9,841 bases of DNA from CAZXEU01 sp964639665 (GCA_964639665.1 CAZXEU010000204.1:1-9841); one strand, 5' to 3'; counted from the first letter of the stretch, positions 1-7,345 are shown. Notes: generated by a model not told the origin, from the sequence alone. A program made the numbers and translations.

Positions 1-35
1 GTAGAAGCAGGACCTGCGCATCCTTTACCATCTCG

Positions 36-76
36 CTTGTGGACTGACCGAACAGACCGGCCGGTCCACTCACAAG
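36..76. repeat. Imperfect inverted repeat with central 12-bp palindrome
   Basis: CTTGTG at 36-41 pairs with CACAAG at 71-76, and GTGGAC at 39-44 pairs with GTCCAC at 64-69. Inside lies the perfect 12-bp palindrome GACCGGCCGGTC at 55-66. The outer arms carry a five-base mismatch block, so this is an imperfect hairpin. It sits just left of the direct repeats at 91-132 and of the truncated gene that follows, which makes it a plausible part of a junction or element end. No T-run follows, so it is not an obvious terminator. Confidence 0.45.
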
Positions 77-90
77 ACGACGTCAAGTCC

Positions 91-132
91 CGTTAATTTT
101 AATTGTCGTCGCCGTTAATTCTAAATGTCGTC
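91..132 (+). repeat. Two 20-bp direct repeats, period 22 bp
   Basis: Copy 1 (91-110) is CGTTAATTTTAATTGTCGTC. Copy 2 (113-132) is CGTTAATTCTAAATGTCGTC. They match at 18 of 20 positions and are separated by GC. The TTAAnTGTCGTC core resembles the tandem transposase-binding repeats at the ends of Tn7-like and related DDE elements (TnsB/TniA families); this likeness is from memory of such ends. The repeats coincide with the point where homology of the following gene to its family begins, so they may mark a recombination or insertion junction. No transposase is visible in the window. Confidence 0.5.
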
Positions 133-981
133 AATCACACGAGAAATCTGAAGGATTTCCCGGAGAAGGAACGTACCTTGTGGCGTCTATTCGACCAGAC
201 TCCATTTGAAGATCGCGTCGCAGCTGAGCGCGTAAGTGACAACGAATTGCTTTGCAGAATAGACTACCCCGCGTATTTCGCTCTACGTAAGCTCCCGCTT
301 CCGGATCATCGCGGCGATATCCTAGAGGCTTTAGCCGAGGAGCAATTGATATATCCGTGTCTGGCCGGAGGTTGGAATGTGAGCAACTTACTCTTGGTGC
401 TGTTTGCGAAGCAACTCACCGAACTGCCCAGCCTTCGACGAATAGCGACTCGGGTAATTAAGTATCGCGGAAACGACAGTACAGAGACCTTAGGGGACCT
501 CACATTAACCACAGGCTATGCTTCAGGCTTTGAGGATCTAATTGGGTGCATAACTGATTTCCCAGAGCGTTCAGCAACGGCCGGCTTGCCACGGCCCCAG
601 ACATCATCGGTATATCCGGAGACAGCAGTGCGAGAGCTAGTAGCCAATGCGCTGATTCATCAGGATTTCTTTGTTGTCGGCTCAGGTCCCATGGTGGAGA
701 TCTTTAATGATCGCATAGAGTTCACAAACCCCGGCGTACCGCTGGTAGATGATATAGCCGGCTCTTCGAATACGCCTCCACGTTCACGTAATGGACACCT
801 TGTCTCGTTAATGCGTCGAATTGGGATTTGCCGGGCGCTGGGTAGAGGTTGGAACAAAGTCAAGACTCTTTGTCAAGACCACCAATTGCCGGAACCGCGT
901 GTGAATGAGATCAACAATTACACACGAGTGGTCCTTTTTGCGCCGCGCTCTTTTTCTAGCATGGACCAACGGAAGAGGTAG
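103..981 (+). pseudogene. RecG-like/AlbA-type ATP-binding protein, both ends missing
   Basis: The readable frame gives 292 residues matching the middle and C-terminal part of the AlbA_2 (Schlafen-type) 'ATP-dependent DNA helicase RecG-like' regulators. Recognisable blocks are LKDFPEKERTLW (16-27), YPAYFALRKLPLP (55-67), an ATP-binding-type helix RELVANALIHQD (177-188), IFNDRIEFTNPG (200-211) and SRNxxLxSLMRRIGIC (228-243). The N-terminal AlbA_2 DNA-binding domain normally upstream is absent: the same frame has stop codons at about 94 and 100, and the only start is a TTG at 103 without a ribosome site. The C-terminus ends in MDQRKR, where relatives continue for roughly 70 residues. The GRGWNK segment departs from the usual GSGIDK. 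Base composition is visibly more AT-rich than the neighbours, suggesting transfer. I read it as a remnant; a short expressed protein cannot be excluded. The stop lies 22 bp from that of the convergent gene on the other strand. Confidence 0.75.
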
Positions 982-1003
982 TGGAAGCCCTCAGCAACCT
1001 TAC

Positions 1004-1819
1004 TCATGACCGGACGGATACGGTTGTACTGAATTCTGCTTCCATCCATTCAGCCATCGAAGCCAAGACACTCTCATTCAATCCAAGGCTGGTATGCGGG
1101 TTGTGATTCATTCCCAAGACCAGTATTTCCCTGCCGAGGTCCGTCCCTGAAACGTTGGCGACTCTTCCGCTATACGCCTCCCCCCGAGCGTACACTCCCC
1201 TCCTGCCGTGCAAGTCCCAGCTCTCTTGCCTTTGCACTTTTAGCTGTGTGCCAGCTAACTCTTGAAACAGATTGACCGCACTCCGGCCACCAAGAAACAA
1301 GACTCGGGCAGAGGATCCCTTTAGCGCTTGGGCAACGTGATTGCCCGCCGCCTGGCACAGCTCCGAACGTTTGCGCACCCTTGCCCTGCTCCAAGGACGG
1401 GTCAATGCAAACGGTACTAGGTGGATATGGCATGCCCCTAGACTCGGTTCGGCGAGAGAAGTCCCCGCAGCCAGGAGCAAGCGCTCTAATGCCGCAAACC
1501 ACCGCCTGCGGGGCCTGCCACGGAAATAAGTGCGACACGCTTCCAGGACGATGTCCTTGTGATCGGCGCGAGCCTCATGCCACGAACGCAATCCAAGAGA
1601 GGTAAGCGTCGGAAGCCTCCGATCAGGGCCGCACAGCTCTCTCCCGCTTCTATCCACAAATTCCTGATTACTGGGTAGTACGCTAGCCGTTGCAACACTT
1701 GCTGCTCTAAGGTCGCCAAGCCAGGGTACAGGGCAAGCCCATTCGCGCACAGGAGCTCCATTCTTGGCCAGTGCGTCCGCGGCGCTCGTTAGCAGCGACA
1801 TCTGGGAAAGCAGAGACAT
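1004..1819 (-). CDS. Uracil-DNA-glycosylase-like superfamily protein
   Basis: A 271-residue protein if read from ATG at 1819. Its block order resembles uncharacterised members of the uracil-DNA-glycosylase-like fold: SVLPSNQEF (46-54) in the place of the first catalytic motif; TYFRGRPRRRWFAALERLL (97-115), a basic block before a helix; ACHIHLVPFA (129-138), a beta-strand block like those preceding the active site; VLFLGGRSAV (173-182); and LVLGMNHNPHTSLG (233-246) in the place of the final His motif. From this, a role in recognising or excising damaged bases can be inferred, but no classical family signature is complete. The start is uncertain: GTG at 1885 (22 residues longer) has a better ribosome site, AGGGG seven bases upstream, whereas ATG 1819 has only AAGAG. 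The frame is open further upstream, to GTG 1972. The gene is convergent with the RecG-like remnant and stands alone. Superfamily assignment is moderate; specific activity is unknown. Confidence 0.6.
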   Translation of the reverse strand: MSLLSQMSLLTSAADALAKNGAPVREWACPVPWLGDLRAASVATASVLPSNQEFVDRSGRELCGPDRRLPTLTSLGLRSWHEARADHKDIVLEACRTYFRGRPRRRWFAALERLLLAAGTSLAEPSLGACHIHLVPFALTRPWSRARVRKRSELCQAAGNHVAQALKGSSARVLFLGGRSAVNLFQELAGTQLKVQRQESWDLHGRRGVYARGEAYSGRVANVSGTDLGREILVLGMNHNPHTSLGLNESVLASMAEWMEAEFSTTVSVRS

Positions 1820-1885
1820 AGGCTCTTGGTTCTGCGGCAAGGCAGGCGTGCCGGGCTCTGAATTTAACTCGGCGTACCGCGGCAC

Positions 1886-2302
1886 ATGTTGACCCCTTGC
1901 ACCGGGCCGGCCGGCCCCAACATTTTGCGTCAGCCGAGGCTTATAAGCAAGTAGGAAGAAGACTGGCCGCACTTATTAGCGGCTACCGGCATATGCTGCA
2001 TGCGACCCAAGGCCGAAAACCGGGCACCCTTCTGTGCCTTGGGCCCGTGACTGGCCCGGTCAACTACGGGATCCGGTGCTAATCCCTACCGCTCTACCAC
2101 TCCAGGCAGATCCTCTGCAGAAGTAGGACGCACAACCGAGCGGCCGAATGGTAAGCACATTGCCGGGTAGCAAGGACCGAAACCTCCGCGCTTGTATACA
2201 CTCGCTCACATGCCGCGCAGCGCCTGCTTCCATGCGGAGCCCGTAAGTCGGATGCATGCGCTTACAGAGTCAGAACGACCTCCATGTATCCCCCGGCCCG
2301 AT
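1886..2302. other. Intergenic region, 0.4 kb
   Basis: No convincing gene. It separates two same-strand genes and should carry the promoter of the UDG-like gene, but I cannot point to clear -35/-10 boxes. It contains the 14-bp palindrome at 1904-1917 and a bulged stem-loop at about 2044-2070 (CCCG...CGGG outer arms, TGAC/GTCA inner arms). A tRNA-like D-arm on the minus strand near 2090-2099 is discussed under rejected items. Confidence 0.5.
1904..1917. promoter_or_regulatory. Perfect 14-bp GC palindrome upstream of the UDG-like gene
   Basis: GGGCCGGCCGGCCC is its own reverse complement. It lies 19-32 bases upstream of the alternative GTG start (1885) of the minus-strand gene, and about 85 bases upstream of the ATG. 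The position suits an operator or a 5' leader hairpin, but simple GC-rich palindromes also arise by chance. Function is inferred only. Confidence 0.3.
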
Positions 2303-3607
2303 TCAAGCAGCGCAAGCCTGCCTTTCCAGCAGCAAGAGCTCAACGGCTTGCGGATCGGCACATGTACGGAGGGCATCCGAAATCCTCTTCGTCGCACTGA
2401 CAACATAGACGGTGCCACCGATGGTGATCAACACCGGAGCCATGGCCGACAGCGCAGGCCCGGCGCCAAGCGCCACAGCTGTGGCCACGGCTGCTCCGCC
2501 TATCCCCGCAACTACTCCCTGTTTGGCTGCCTTCTTGCCGACATCTATTGCCGCCTCTCTTGCCGAACGCTTTCCATGGCACACAAAGACGAGGTTCTCA
2601 CCCACAGCAACAACCGTTTCGAGGGCCATGCCAATGCAGCCAGCCAGTGCCGCGGTCTCGAGCGCATGGACGGCGACGAGCCCCGCCGCATCCACGAGAT
2701 TTGCCGCGTTCGCCTTGGCAAGCTCAAGGCCCGTCATGTTTGCGCTTCCACGCTCCAGGTTAGCGCCGGACGCCTCCCAAATGATATTGGCTGTGTCCAT
2801 GGCAAGATGCGGAGCATTCTCGACGGATTGTATATGGCTTGCGTGCTTGCCGCCCAGAAACTTCCACACGGCGGTCTCACCCAGATTGTGAACTGCGCCC
2901 GGAACCGATTCTTGGTACAAGCTCTCAGAGAGCGACAGGCTGCGCCATTCACCCCGGCTTCCGGCAAGCGCAAACTTGGCCTTGAGTAGCGGCGAGAGCT
3001 CACCAAACTGCGGCGACGCAGTAGCAACCTTGCCATATGCCGCGGCCGTCGCCGCACCAACGGCTACGGCGGCCTGCACAACCTGCTCGCGAGCCGGACC
3101 CAAAGACTCGAGCCTGCGAGCAGCAGCTTCTGCAAAGGCTTTGGCGGGACCGGCAACATCCGCCTCGATTCTACGCCGGAGCGATTCGCCAACCGCGGCC
3201 CAGCGTTCGCTTGCGCTTTCACGGGCCTTTTCCATGCGCTGCGTGGCCGAGTCTGCAGCCGATGCCAGCCGATCCTTCGTCTCCACTATTGCCGACTGCG
3301 CCTTGCCTATCGCCGGGGAAACCGCGGCCGCATGTACCCCCTGCATCGTCTGTGCCGCGGAGCCGGCAGCGTCCTGGGCCATGCGACCCGATTTCTGTAT
3401 GCCGTCCTTCGCAGAGTCGCCTACCCTTTCAAGTACATCCTTCGCCCTAGCACCTGATCTGGCAATGGCGTCGGCCGCGTCATCCTTCGCGGCTTCCACC
3501 TTGCTTCCCACCGCAGCGACTGCCGACCTGACAGCAGTGTGTGCGGCCCTGGTGCGGCCGTCAGGTGCCACGGTTGTGCCGAGCGATTGTGACTCCTTTT
3601 TTGACAT
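2303..3607 (-). CDS. Alanine-rich protein, possible HNH-like core, glycine-zipper C-terminus
   Basis: A 434-residue protein from ATG 3607. No named family is recognised. Residues 20-190 are rich in Ala, Lys, Glu and Arg in amphipathic helical spacing (for example KDRLASAADSATQRMEKARE, 111-130), as in elongated or coiled-coil proteins. Residues 250-295 contain FLGGKHASHIQS, then TANIIWE and GANLERGSANMT. The spacing His ... Asn ... Asn-x-x-Arg-Gly is reminiscent of the HNH/beta-beta-alpha nuclease core without zinc cysteines; this is inference. Residues 300-345 and 363-405 are hydrophobic, the latter glycine-rich (VVAGIGGAAVATAVALGAG, then APVLITIGGTVYVV), suggesting membrane insertion or a helical hairpin, followed by a short cytoplasmic-type tail. 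No signal peptide. The gene is divergent from the amidohydrolase with 568 bp between them, and monocistronic by position. The ribosome site is weak. Candidates include a membrane-associated structural protein or a cell-associated nuclease or toxin. Confidence 0.7.
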   Translation of the reverse strand: MSKKESQSLGTTVAPDGRTRAAHTAVRSAVAAVGSKVEAAKDDAADAIARSGARAKDVLERVGDSAKDGIQKSGRMAQDAAGSAAQTMQGVHAAAVSPAIGKAQSAIVETKDRLASAADSATQRMEKARESASERWAAVGESLRRRIEADVAGPAKAFAEAAARRLESLGPAREQVVQAAVAVGAATAAAYGKVATASPQFGELSPLLKAKFALAGSRGEWRSLSLSESLYQESVPGAVHNLGETAVWKFLGGKHASHIQSVENAPHLAMDTANIIWEASGANLERGSANMTGLELAKANAANLVDAAGLVAVHALETAALAGCIGMALETVVAVGENLVFVCHGKRSAREAAIDVGKKAAKQGVVAGIGGAAVATAVALGAGPALSAMAPVLITIGGTVYVVSATKRISDALRTCADPQAVELLLLERQACAA

Positions 3608-4175
3608 AAGCCCGCATATTTTGTCTAGGTGGGCATGAAAAATACACCACCGGGCCTTTACCGGACGTGTGCGCAATCAAGAAAGACTCTCACGGTCGAA
3701 TGCGAAAGTTGCGGCCAAGTCGTTCAGCGCCCGGTGGCAACGGTTGCCAGACTGCAACGTGAAAGAACCGGATTTCGTCAAGCGCTTATCCGTCGCAGGA
3801 AGAAAGAGCGGGCACACCAGGTCAAGACCGTTGGTGAAAGCAGGAACTCAAACATCCCGCCAGAGAAGGTGGCAGAGCCTGATTCCAGTGCGTATCCGCG
3901 ACACATGCACACTGTCCTCCTAGCATCCTGGAACCGGCCGGGACGCTCGCCTCGCTCCAATCTCGAATTGAGACGTTTCGCCGTGTGCATATTGCCGCCC
4001 GTCTATCACCGCTTCCAATCTCGCGGCGCAATCGGCTAATTAATGATTTGCAGCCTGCACAGGGATCGTTTGCTGCCGTCTTTGTGACCTGGCCTTTCGG
4101 CCTGGTTGCCACCGGCCCCCTCGCACGTGTACCTTCCCTCAACGCGCATTTCGCTGAACCTGACCGGATCCTCCC
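3608..4175. other. Divergent intergenic region, 0.57 kb
   Basis: It lies between two divergently transcribed genes and so should hold both promoters. The perfect dyad at 3735-3749 is the clearest element. An AT-rich patch (TAATTAATGATTTG, about 4037-4050) in otherwise GC-rich DNA is a candidate promoter for the rightward amidohydrolase, giving a leader of roughly 125 bases. A short GGCC-TTTC-GGCC hairpin lies near 4091-4102. An open plus-strand frame at 3635-4039 looks non-coding. Confidence 0.5.
3735..3749. promoter_or_regulatory. Perfect 15-bp dyad, operator-like
   Basis: TGGCAAC (3735-3741) and GTTGCCA (3743-3749) are exact reverse complements around a single central G. The centre is about 135 bp upstream of the ATG of the minus-strand alanine-rich gene and about 430 bp upstream of the amidohydrolase. 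The size and symmetry suit a dimeric regulator. Its function is inferred. Confidence 0.35.
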
Positions 4176-5486
4176 ATGAATCGCTTCTTGCTGTTGATAC
4201 TCCTCATTGCGTCCGGCCCTACATCCGTGTCGGCGCAGTCCGTGGCCATTCGTGCCGGTCACTTGGTCGATGTCGTAAACGGCACCGCAATCGGGGCGCA
4301 GGTCATCCTCGTGCAGGATGCAAGGATTGTTGGCGTAGGCACAAGTCTGGACATCCCTGACGGAACCCGGGTAGTAGACCTCTCAGACAGCTACGTCATG
4401 CCGGGACTCATCGACGCCCATACGCACCTGGCCCTGCAGGAAATGGACGGCTCGGACATCGACGACCATGGCTCCTACTACTACGCCTCTCTCATAGAAG
4501 ACACTTCCATGCGAGTGGCACAGGGTACCATGCTGGCCCGAGCGATGCTTGAGGCCGGATTTGTCTGGGTACGCGATACAGGCAATAACGGGCTCTACGG
4601 TGACGTAACCCTGCGCAGGGCCATAGAAGGCGGCTGGATACCCGGCCCCAACATGGTTGCGTCCGGCATCATGATCGCGCCTTTCGGCGGCCAATTCCAG
4701 ATGCAACCGGAGAAGCCGGGCCTCGGCAATCCCGAGTACACGTATGCAGACTCCCATGCCGAGATCATCCGGGCCGTACGCGAAAACGTCCACTACGGCG
4801 CCACCGTAATCAAGCTCATCATCGACAACCAGCCTTACTTCTATTCGGCAGAAGACGTCGCTGTTGCAGTCAAGGAAGCAAATGCCATGGGCGTCAAGGT
4901 AATGGCTCATGCCAACAGCGACGAAGGCATTCGTAATGCCGTGCTGGGAGGCGTGGACTCGATTGAGCACGGCTTCTATCCTTCCGACGAGACTCTCAGG
5001 CTCATGAAGGAGCACGGTACCTATCTCGTAGGAACGGACTTTCCGGCCTCGCGCATCGGTGAGGAGCGATTCCAGAACAACGTGGACCGCAACCGGCGCG
5101 CGTATGCCATAGGCGTAAACATGGCATTCGGATCCGACGTAGTCTACTACGAGGAAGGCAAAACGCGAGGCGAGCAGACGATCAGCTTTCTAGACAGCTA
5201 CCTGGCAGCGGGATTTCCGAATGACCACATCCTGCGCATGGCCACCACGTACGCAGCCGATCTTCTGGGCGTCAATACAGGGCGCATAGAGGCAGGCCGA
5301 AACGCTGATATCATTGCCATGCCGGCCAACCCGCTGGAGAATATCCACGCCCTGTACGACGTCAGCTTCGTGATGAAGGACGGTCGCATCTACAAGGAAG
5401 AAGGCGTCTTCAAGTGGGATATACCGACCAAGCTCAATAATCCGCGCCGCAAACAGCGAAGAGGAAATATGCTTGGCCAGAATTAG
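4176..5486 (+). CDS. Secreted metal-dependent amidohydrolase
   Basis: A 436-residue enzyme of the amidohydrolase superfamily (imidazolonepropionase / Xaa-Pro and Xaa-Arg dipeptidase-like branch), which hydrolyses C-N bonds with a binuclear metal centre. A signal peptide spans residues 1-20 (MNRFLLLILL... with cleavage after SVSA), so it is exported. The N-terminal beta-sandwich segment (22-75) leads into PGLIDAHTHL with metal ligands His82 and His84. Lys213 in TVIKLIID is the likely carboxylated bridging lysine. His245 (MAHANS) and His265 (SIEHG) are the next ligands, and Asp321 (AFGSD) is the catalytic aspartate. The composite C-terminal strand NTGRIEAGRNADIIAM (367-382) is typical. All key residues are present, so it should be active; the substrate is not predictable, peptides or cyclic amides being likely. 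A basic tail, PRRKQRRG (423-430), follows the usual family end. The ribosome site is weak. No operon partner. Confidence 0.9.
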   Translation: MNRFLLLILLIASGPTSVSAQSVAIRAGHLVDVVNGTAIGAQVILVQDARIVGVGTSLDIPDGTRVVDLSDSYVMPGLIDAHTHLALQEMDGSDIDDHGSYYYASLIEDTSMRVAQGTMLARAMLEAGFVWVRDTGNNGLYGDVTLRRAIEGGWIPGPNMVASGIMIAPFGGQFQMQPEKPGLGNPEYTYADSHAEIIRAVRENVHYGATVIKLIIDNQPYFYSAEDVAVAVKEANAMGVKVMAHANSDEGIRNAVLGGVDSIEHGFYPSDETLRLMKEHGTYLVGTDFPASRIGEERFQNNVDRNRRAYAIGVNMAFGSDVVYYEEGKTRGEQTISFLDSYLAAGFPNDHILRMATTYAADLLGVNTGRIEAGRNADIIAMPANPLENIHALYDVSFVMKDGRIYKEEGVFKWDIPTKLNNPRRKQRRGNMLGQN

Positions 5487-5531
5487 TGCTCAAGGATGAG
5501 AGTGAGGTTGGAATCTGCTTCCGGCCACCCG

Positions 5532-5621
5532 CATCCCGAATCTCGTCTGCCGAGCATTGCCCGCTCATCGATTCGGGGATGGTTTGGCGTCATTGCCGGT
5601 ATTCAGCAGAGCTTCGCCAAA
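5532..5621 (+). other. Two consecutive stem-loops after the amidohydrolase
   Basis: CATCCCGAATC (5532-5542) pairs with GATTCGGGGATG (5570-5581) with one bulged base across a 27-base loop. It is followed directly by TTTGGCG (5583-5589) pairing perfectly with CGCCAAA (5615-5621). They begin about 45 bases after the amidohydrolase stop and could form the structured 3' end of its transcript. No U-tract follows either, so neither is a standard intrinsic terminator. Confidence 0.35.
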
Positions 5622-5671
5622 TCCGGTGGTCAAGCCCGGGCAACCCCGAGCGCGTTTAGTTTGAGATCGCC

Positions 5672-5700
5672 CCAGTCTGGACAGTCTGTTTGGCCAGACT
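5672..5700. repeat. CCAGTCTGG motif and adjacent hairpin
   Basis: CCAGTCTGG (5672-5680) is followed by AGTCTG (5683-5688) pairing with CAGACT (5695-5700). The same CCAGTCTGG recurs about 200 bp downstream within the perfect 13-bp dyad TGCCAGTCTGGCA at 5869-5881. Repeated copies of one symmetrical word in a gene-free stretch could be a protein-binding motif; chance is also possible. Confidence 0.3.
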
Positions 5701-6320
5701 CCCTGGCCACGCATGACTGAAGTGGTCAGAATTCCGCTCTTGGCAATACAGAGAGCTCAAGCCGGTCTCACGCCAAACGGCCAAGCCGTCACGGACGAAG
5801 CTTGATTCACGACATGCAGCAGCCGGTGCTCACTGCCAGCGGCTTCGCCTTGCATGAATAGAATCGATTGCCAGTCTGGCAGCACGATCAAGCGCGAAAT
5901 GCGTGTTTACACGGCCCACAGGCTGTCATTCGGACTATATCCGGCTTCACGTACAGGCCACGCGGAATCAGCTGAGCGACGCGCACGATGACAATAGCGT
6001 TTTCTGACTGCATCAGCGTCCGCCAATCCTCAGCACTTCCCCTTATTAATCCCGCCGCAAGCCCCGCAAGGTCGTCGGACTTTTCGAGTGATGCACAGCG
6101 ACGGAGATTCGGACAGACTTGATTCCTGCGGCGCCAATGGACGACAATTGCCACGCGGGAAGCCAGGTCTCTTTACGCCGGCGGCTTCGCGTCACGCGGG
6201 CCAAAACTGCAAGCGGCACAAGTTGCATATCGGAGAATCTATCAGGTGCCACCTCTGGTCAGCACCCAGCGCATGTATCCGGCTGTCCCGTACGCGACGC
6301 AGTCAGGTCAGGCAGTTGGA

Positions 6321-6353
6321 TACAACACGATTGTTGACAACAATACTGTTGTA
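6321..6353. promoter_or_regulatory. Nested 33-bp dyad, operator- or recombination-site-like
   Basis: Outer arms TACAACA (6321-6327) and TGTTGTA (6347-6353) and inner arms TTGTTG (6331-6336) and CAACAA (6338-6343) are each perfect reverse complements around one central base (6337). Only the two three-base spacers (CGA and TAC) break the symmetry, so 13 of 16 positions per side pair. Alternative pairing of 6337-6342 with 6347-6352 (ACAACA/TGTTGT) also exists. The AT-rich dyad stands out from the GC-rich surroundings. No gene starts nearby, so what it would control is unclear. Confidence 0.45.
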
Positions 6354-6805
6354 GGCAATTGGCCATAGGCCTCGAATTTGAAGACGGTACATTGTACTAT
6401 AGGGCGCCGGATTCGCAAGCGGCAGCGCCCTCTGAATTGCGAAGCGCAAGTGGAGACTGCCATCCACGAAATCCAAGTGAGATGAGAACCCGTCCGACCA
6501 TTCTCGGGGGCAATCCGCAGCGAGGTATCACCTCGGAACGTGGCCCGAAGATCATTTACCGCGGGTGTTACAGACACGGTTCCTGCCGGTCTTGCGGAAA
6601 AACACCCTTGGCATTCTATGGTGCGAACGCCATTGGAGCCGCCAGGCGACTATGGCCTCTCCCGTGCTGCGCGTATCCAATACCAGAACCTGGCAGAGTC
6701 CTCTGCCTGTGCTGGCAGCATGCAATGACCACGCGTACCGGGACAAGACCCGATGCCACCAGGAGTTAGAACGTAAGAAAGCAGCTACGTACTCCGCCCC
6801 AACAA

Positions 6806-7345
6806 TCAGGGATAGAACCCCGAGCCAATAACAGACGGCTGTCCGCCATTCAGATTTGATGCCGTAAACAGCTCGGCATACCCGACCTTAGGCGAACCCG
6901 ATTCCTCGTCCCCGTCTATGGCAGGATTATCGAACAGGTATTCAACGTAGCCACCGCCCTGGTCAGCTGCGGCAATCAGGTCCCGCGTATACCTCACGCC
7001 GTTAGCGTCCGCAAGGTCGTAGAGATTTCGGCCTTCGTTGGCCTTGTTTCCCGCGTGAAATAGTATGGTTCCTTTACGGTCGAGGACATAGATGTATATG
7101 TCTCCGCTCTTCCAATAGCCTCCTTCCTCCCGAAACATCCGGTCCACCTCAGCTTCCGAATGATCCTCTAGTGCCTGCACGTAGAAGCGTGCTGCCTCCT
7201 GGACAAATGTCTTGAGCGTCGCCCGGTCGACTACTTCGTCGGCTGTAACGGCAGGCGCCCCGTCTTCCGTGTCATCGGCGCTGTCGCACCCGGCCGTGAT
7301 GGCCGCCCAGAAAAGGAATAGGGCAAGACTCCCAATGCGGTACAT
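6806..7345 (-). CDS. Lipoprotein with a single Cache domain
   Basis: A 179-residue protein from ATG 7345. Residues 1-20 form a lipoprotein-type signal (hydrophobic SLALFLFWAAI, then TAGC, with Cys20 the lipidated residue; the -3 position is Thr rather than the usual Leu). An acidic linker follows (21-40). Residues about 42-178 match a single-Cache-type sensor domain: a long N-terminal helix, IYIYVLDRKGTILFHAGN (83-100), GRNLYDLADANG (105-116), GGGYVEYLFDNP (130-141), and the typical closing VIGSGFYP. Cache domains bind small extracellular ligands, usually in chemoreceptors and sensor kinases. Here no signalling domain is attached, so it is probably a membrane-anchored periplasmic binding or sensing protein. 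The frame is open upstream to 7516 but those residues look non-coding, and the ATG placing the signal peptide at the N-terminus is preferred. It has no operon partner. Confidence 0.8.
   Translation of the reverse strand: MYRIGSLALFLFWAAITAGCDSADDTEDGAPAVTADEVVDRATLKTFVQEAARFYVQALEDHSEAEVDRMFREEGGYWKSGDIYIYVLDRKGTILFHAGNKANEGRNLYDLADANGVRYTRDLIAAADQGGGYVEYLFDNPAIDGDEESGSPKVGYAELFTASNLNGGQPSVIGSGFYP

Larger units (their letters stand above)
5487..6805. other. Gene-poor region, 1.3 kb
   Basis: No open frame here gives a protein I can recognise or with convincing codon use. The frames present are short, mutually overlapping and rich in Arg, Ser and Pro. The region holds stem-loops at 5532-5581, 5583-5621 and 5683-5700, a 13-bp palindrome at 5869-5881, and the nested dyad at 6321-6353. 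It may be decayed coding sequence: a minus-strand frame around 5888-6154 has a stretch (VIVRVAQLIPRGLYVKPDIV) that reads somewhat protein-like, but I cannot assign it. Confidence 0.5.

Noticed and set aside
2090..2099. Minus-strand TGGTAGAGCG, a tRNA D-arm-like word, with a GGGAT/ATCCC stem just after it
   Set aside because: No T-arm consensus (GGTTCGAATCC-like), the presumed anticodon loop would be nine bases, and no acceptor stem closes it.
2976..3638. Long plus-strand open frame of 220 codons opposite the alanine-rich gene
   Set aside because: Alanine/serine-rich antisense shadow caused by the GC-rich codons of the real minus-strand gene; no family resemblance.
3635..4039. Plus-strand frame with an AGG ribosome-like site and a CESCG motif
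   Set aside because: Third-position base use looks random, composition is Arg/Gln/Ser rich, only one Cys pair, and no recognisable domain.
4383..5015. Minus-strand open frame of 210 codons inside the amidohydrolase
   Set aside because: Lies opposite a gene with all catalytic motifs intact; antisense shadow.
6140..6149. GACGACAATT, reverse complement of the core of the 91-110 repeat, as a possible opposite element end
   Set aside because: Only ten bases match, there is no second tandem copy, and no terminal sequence; chance is likely.
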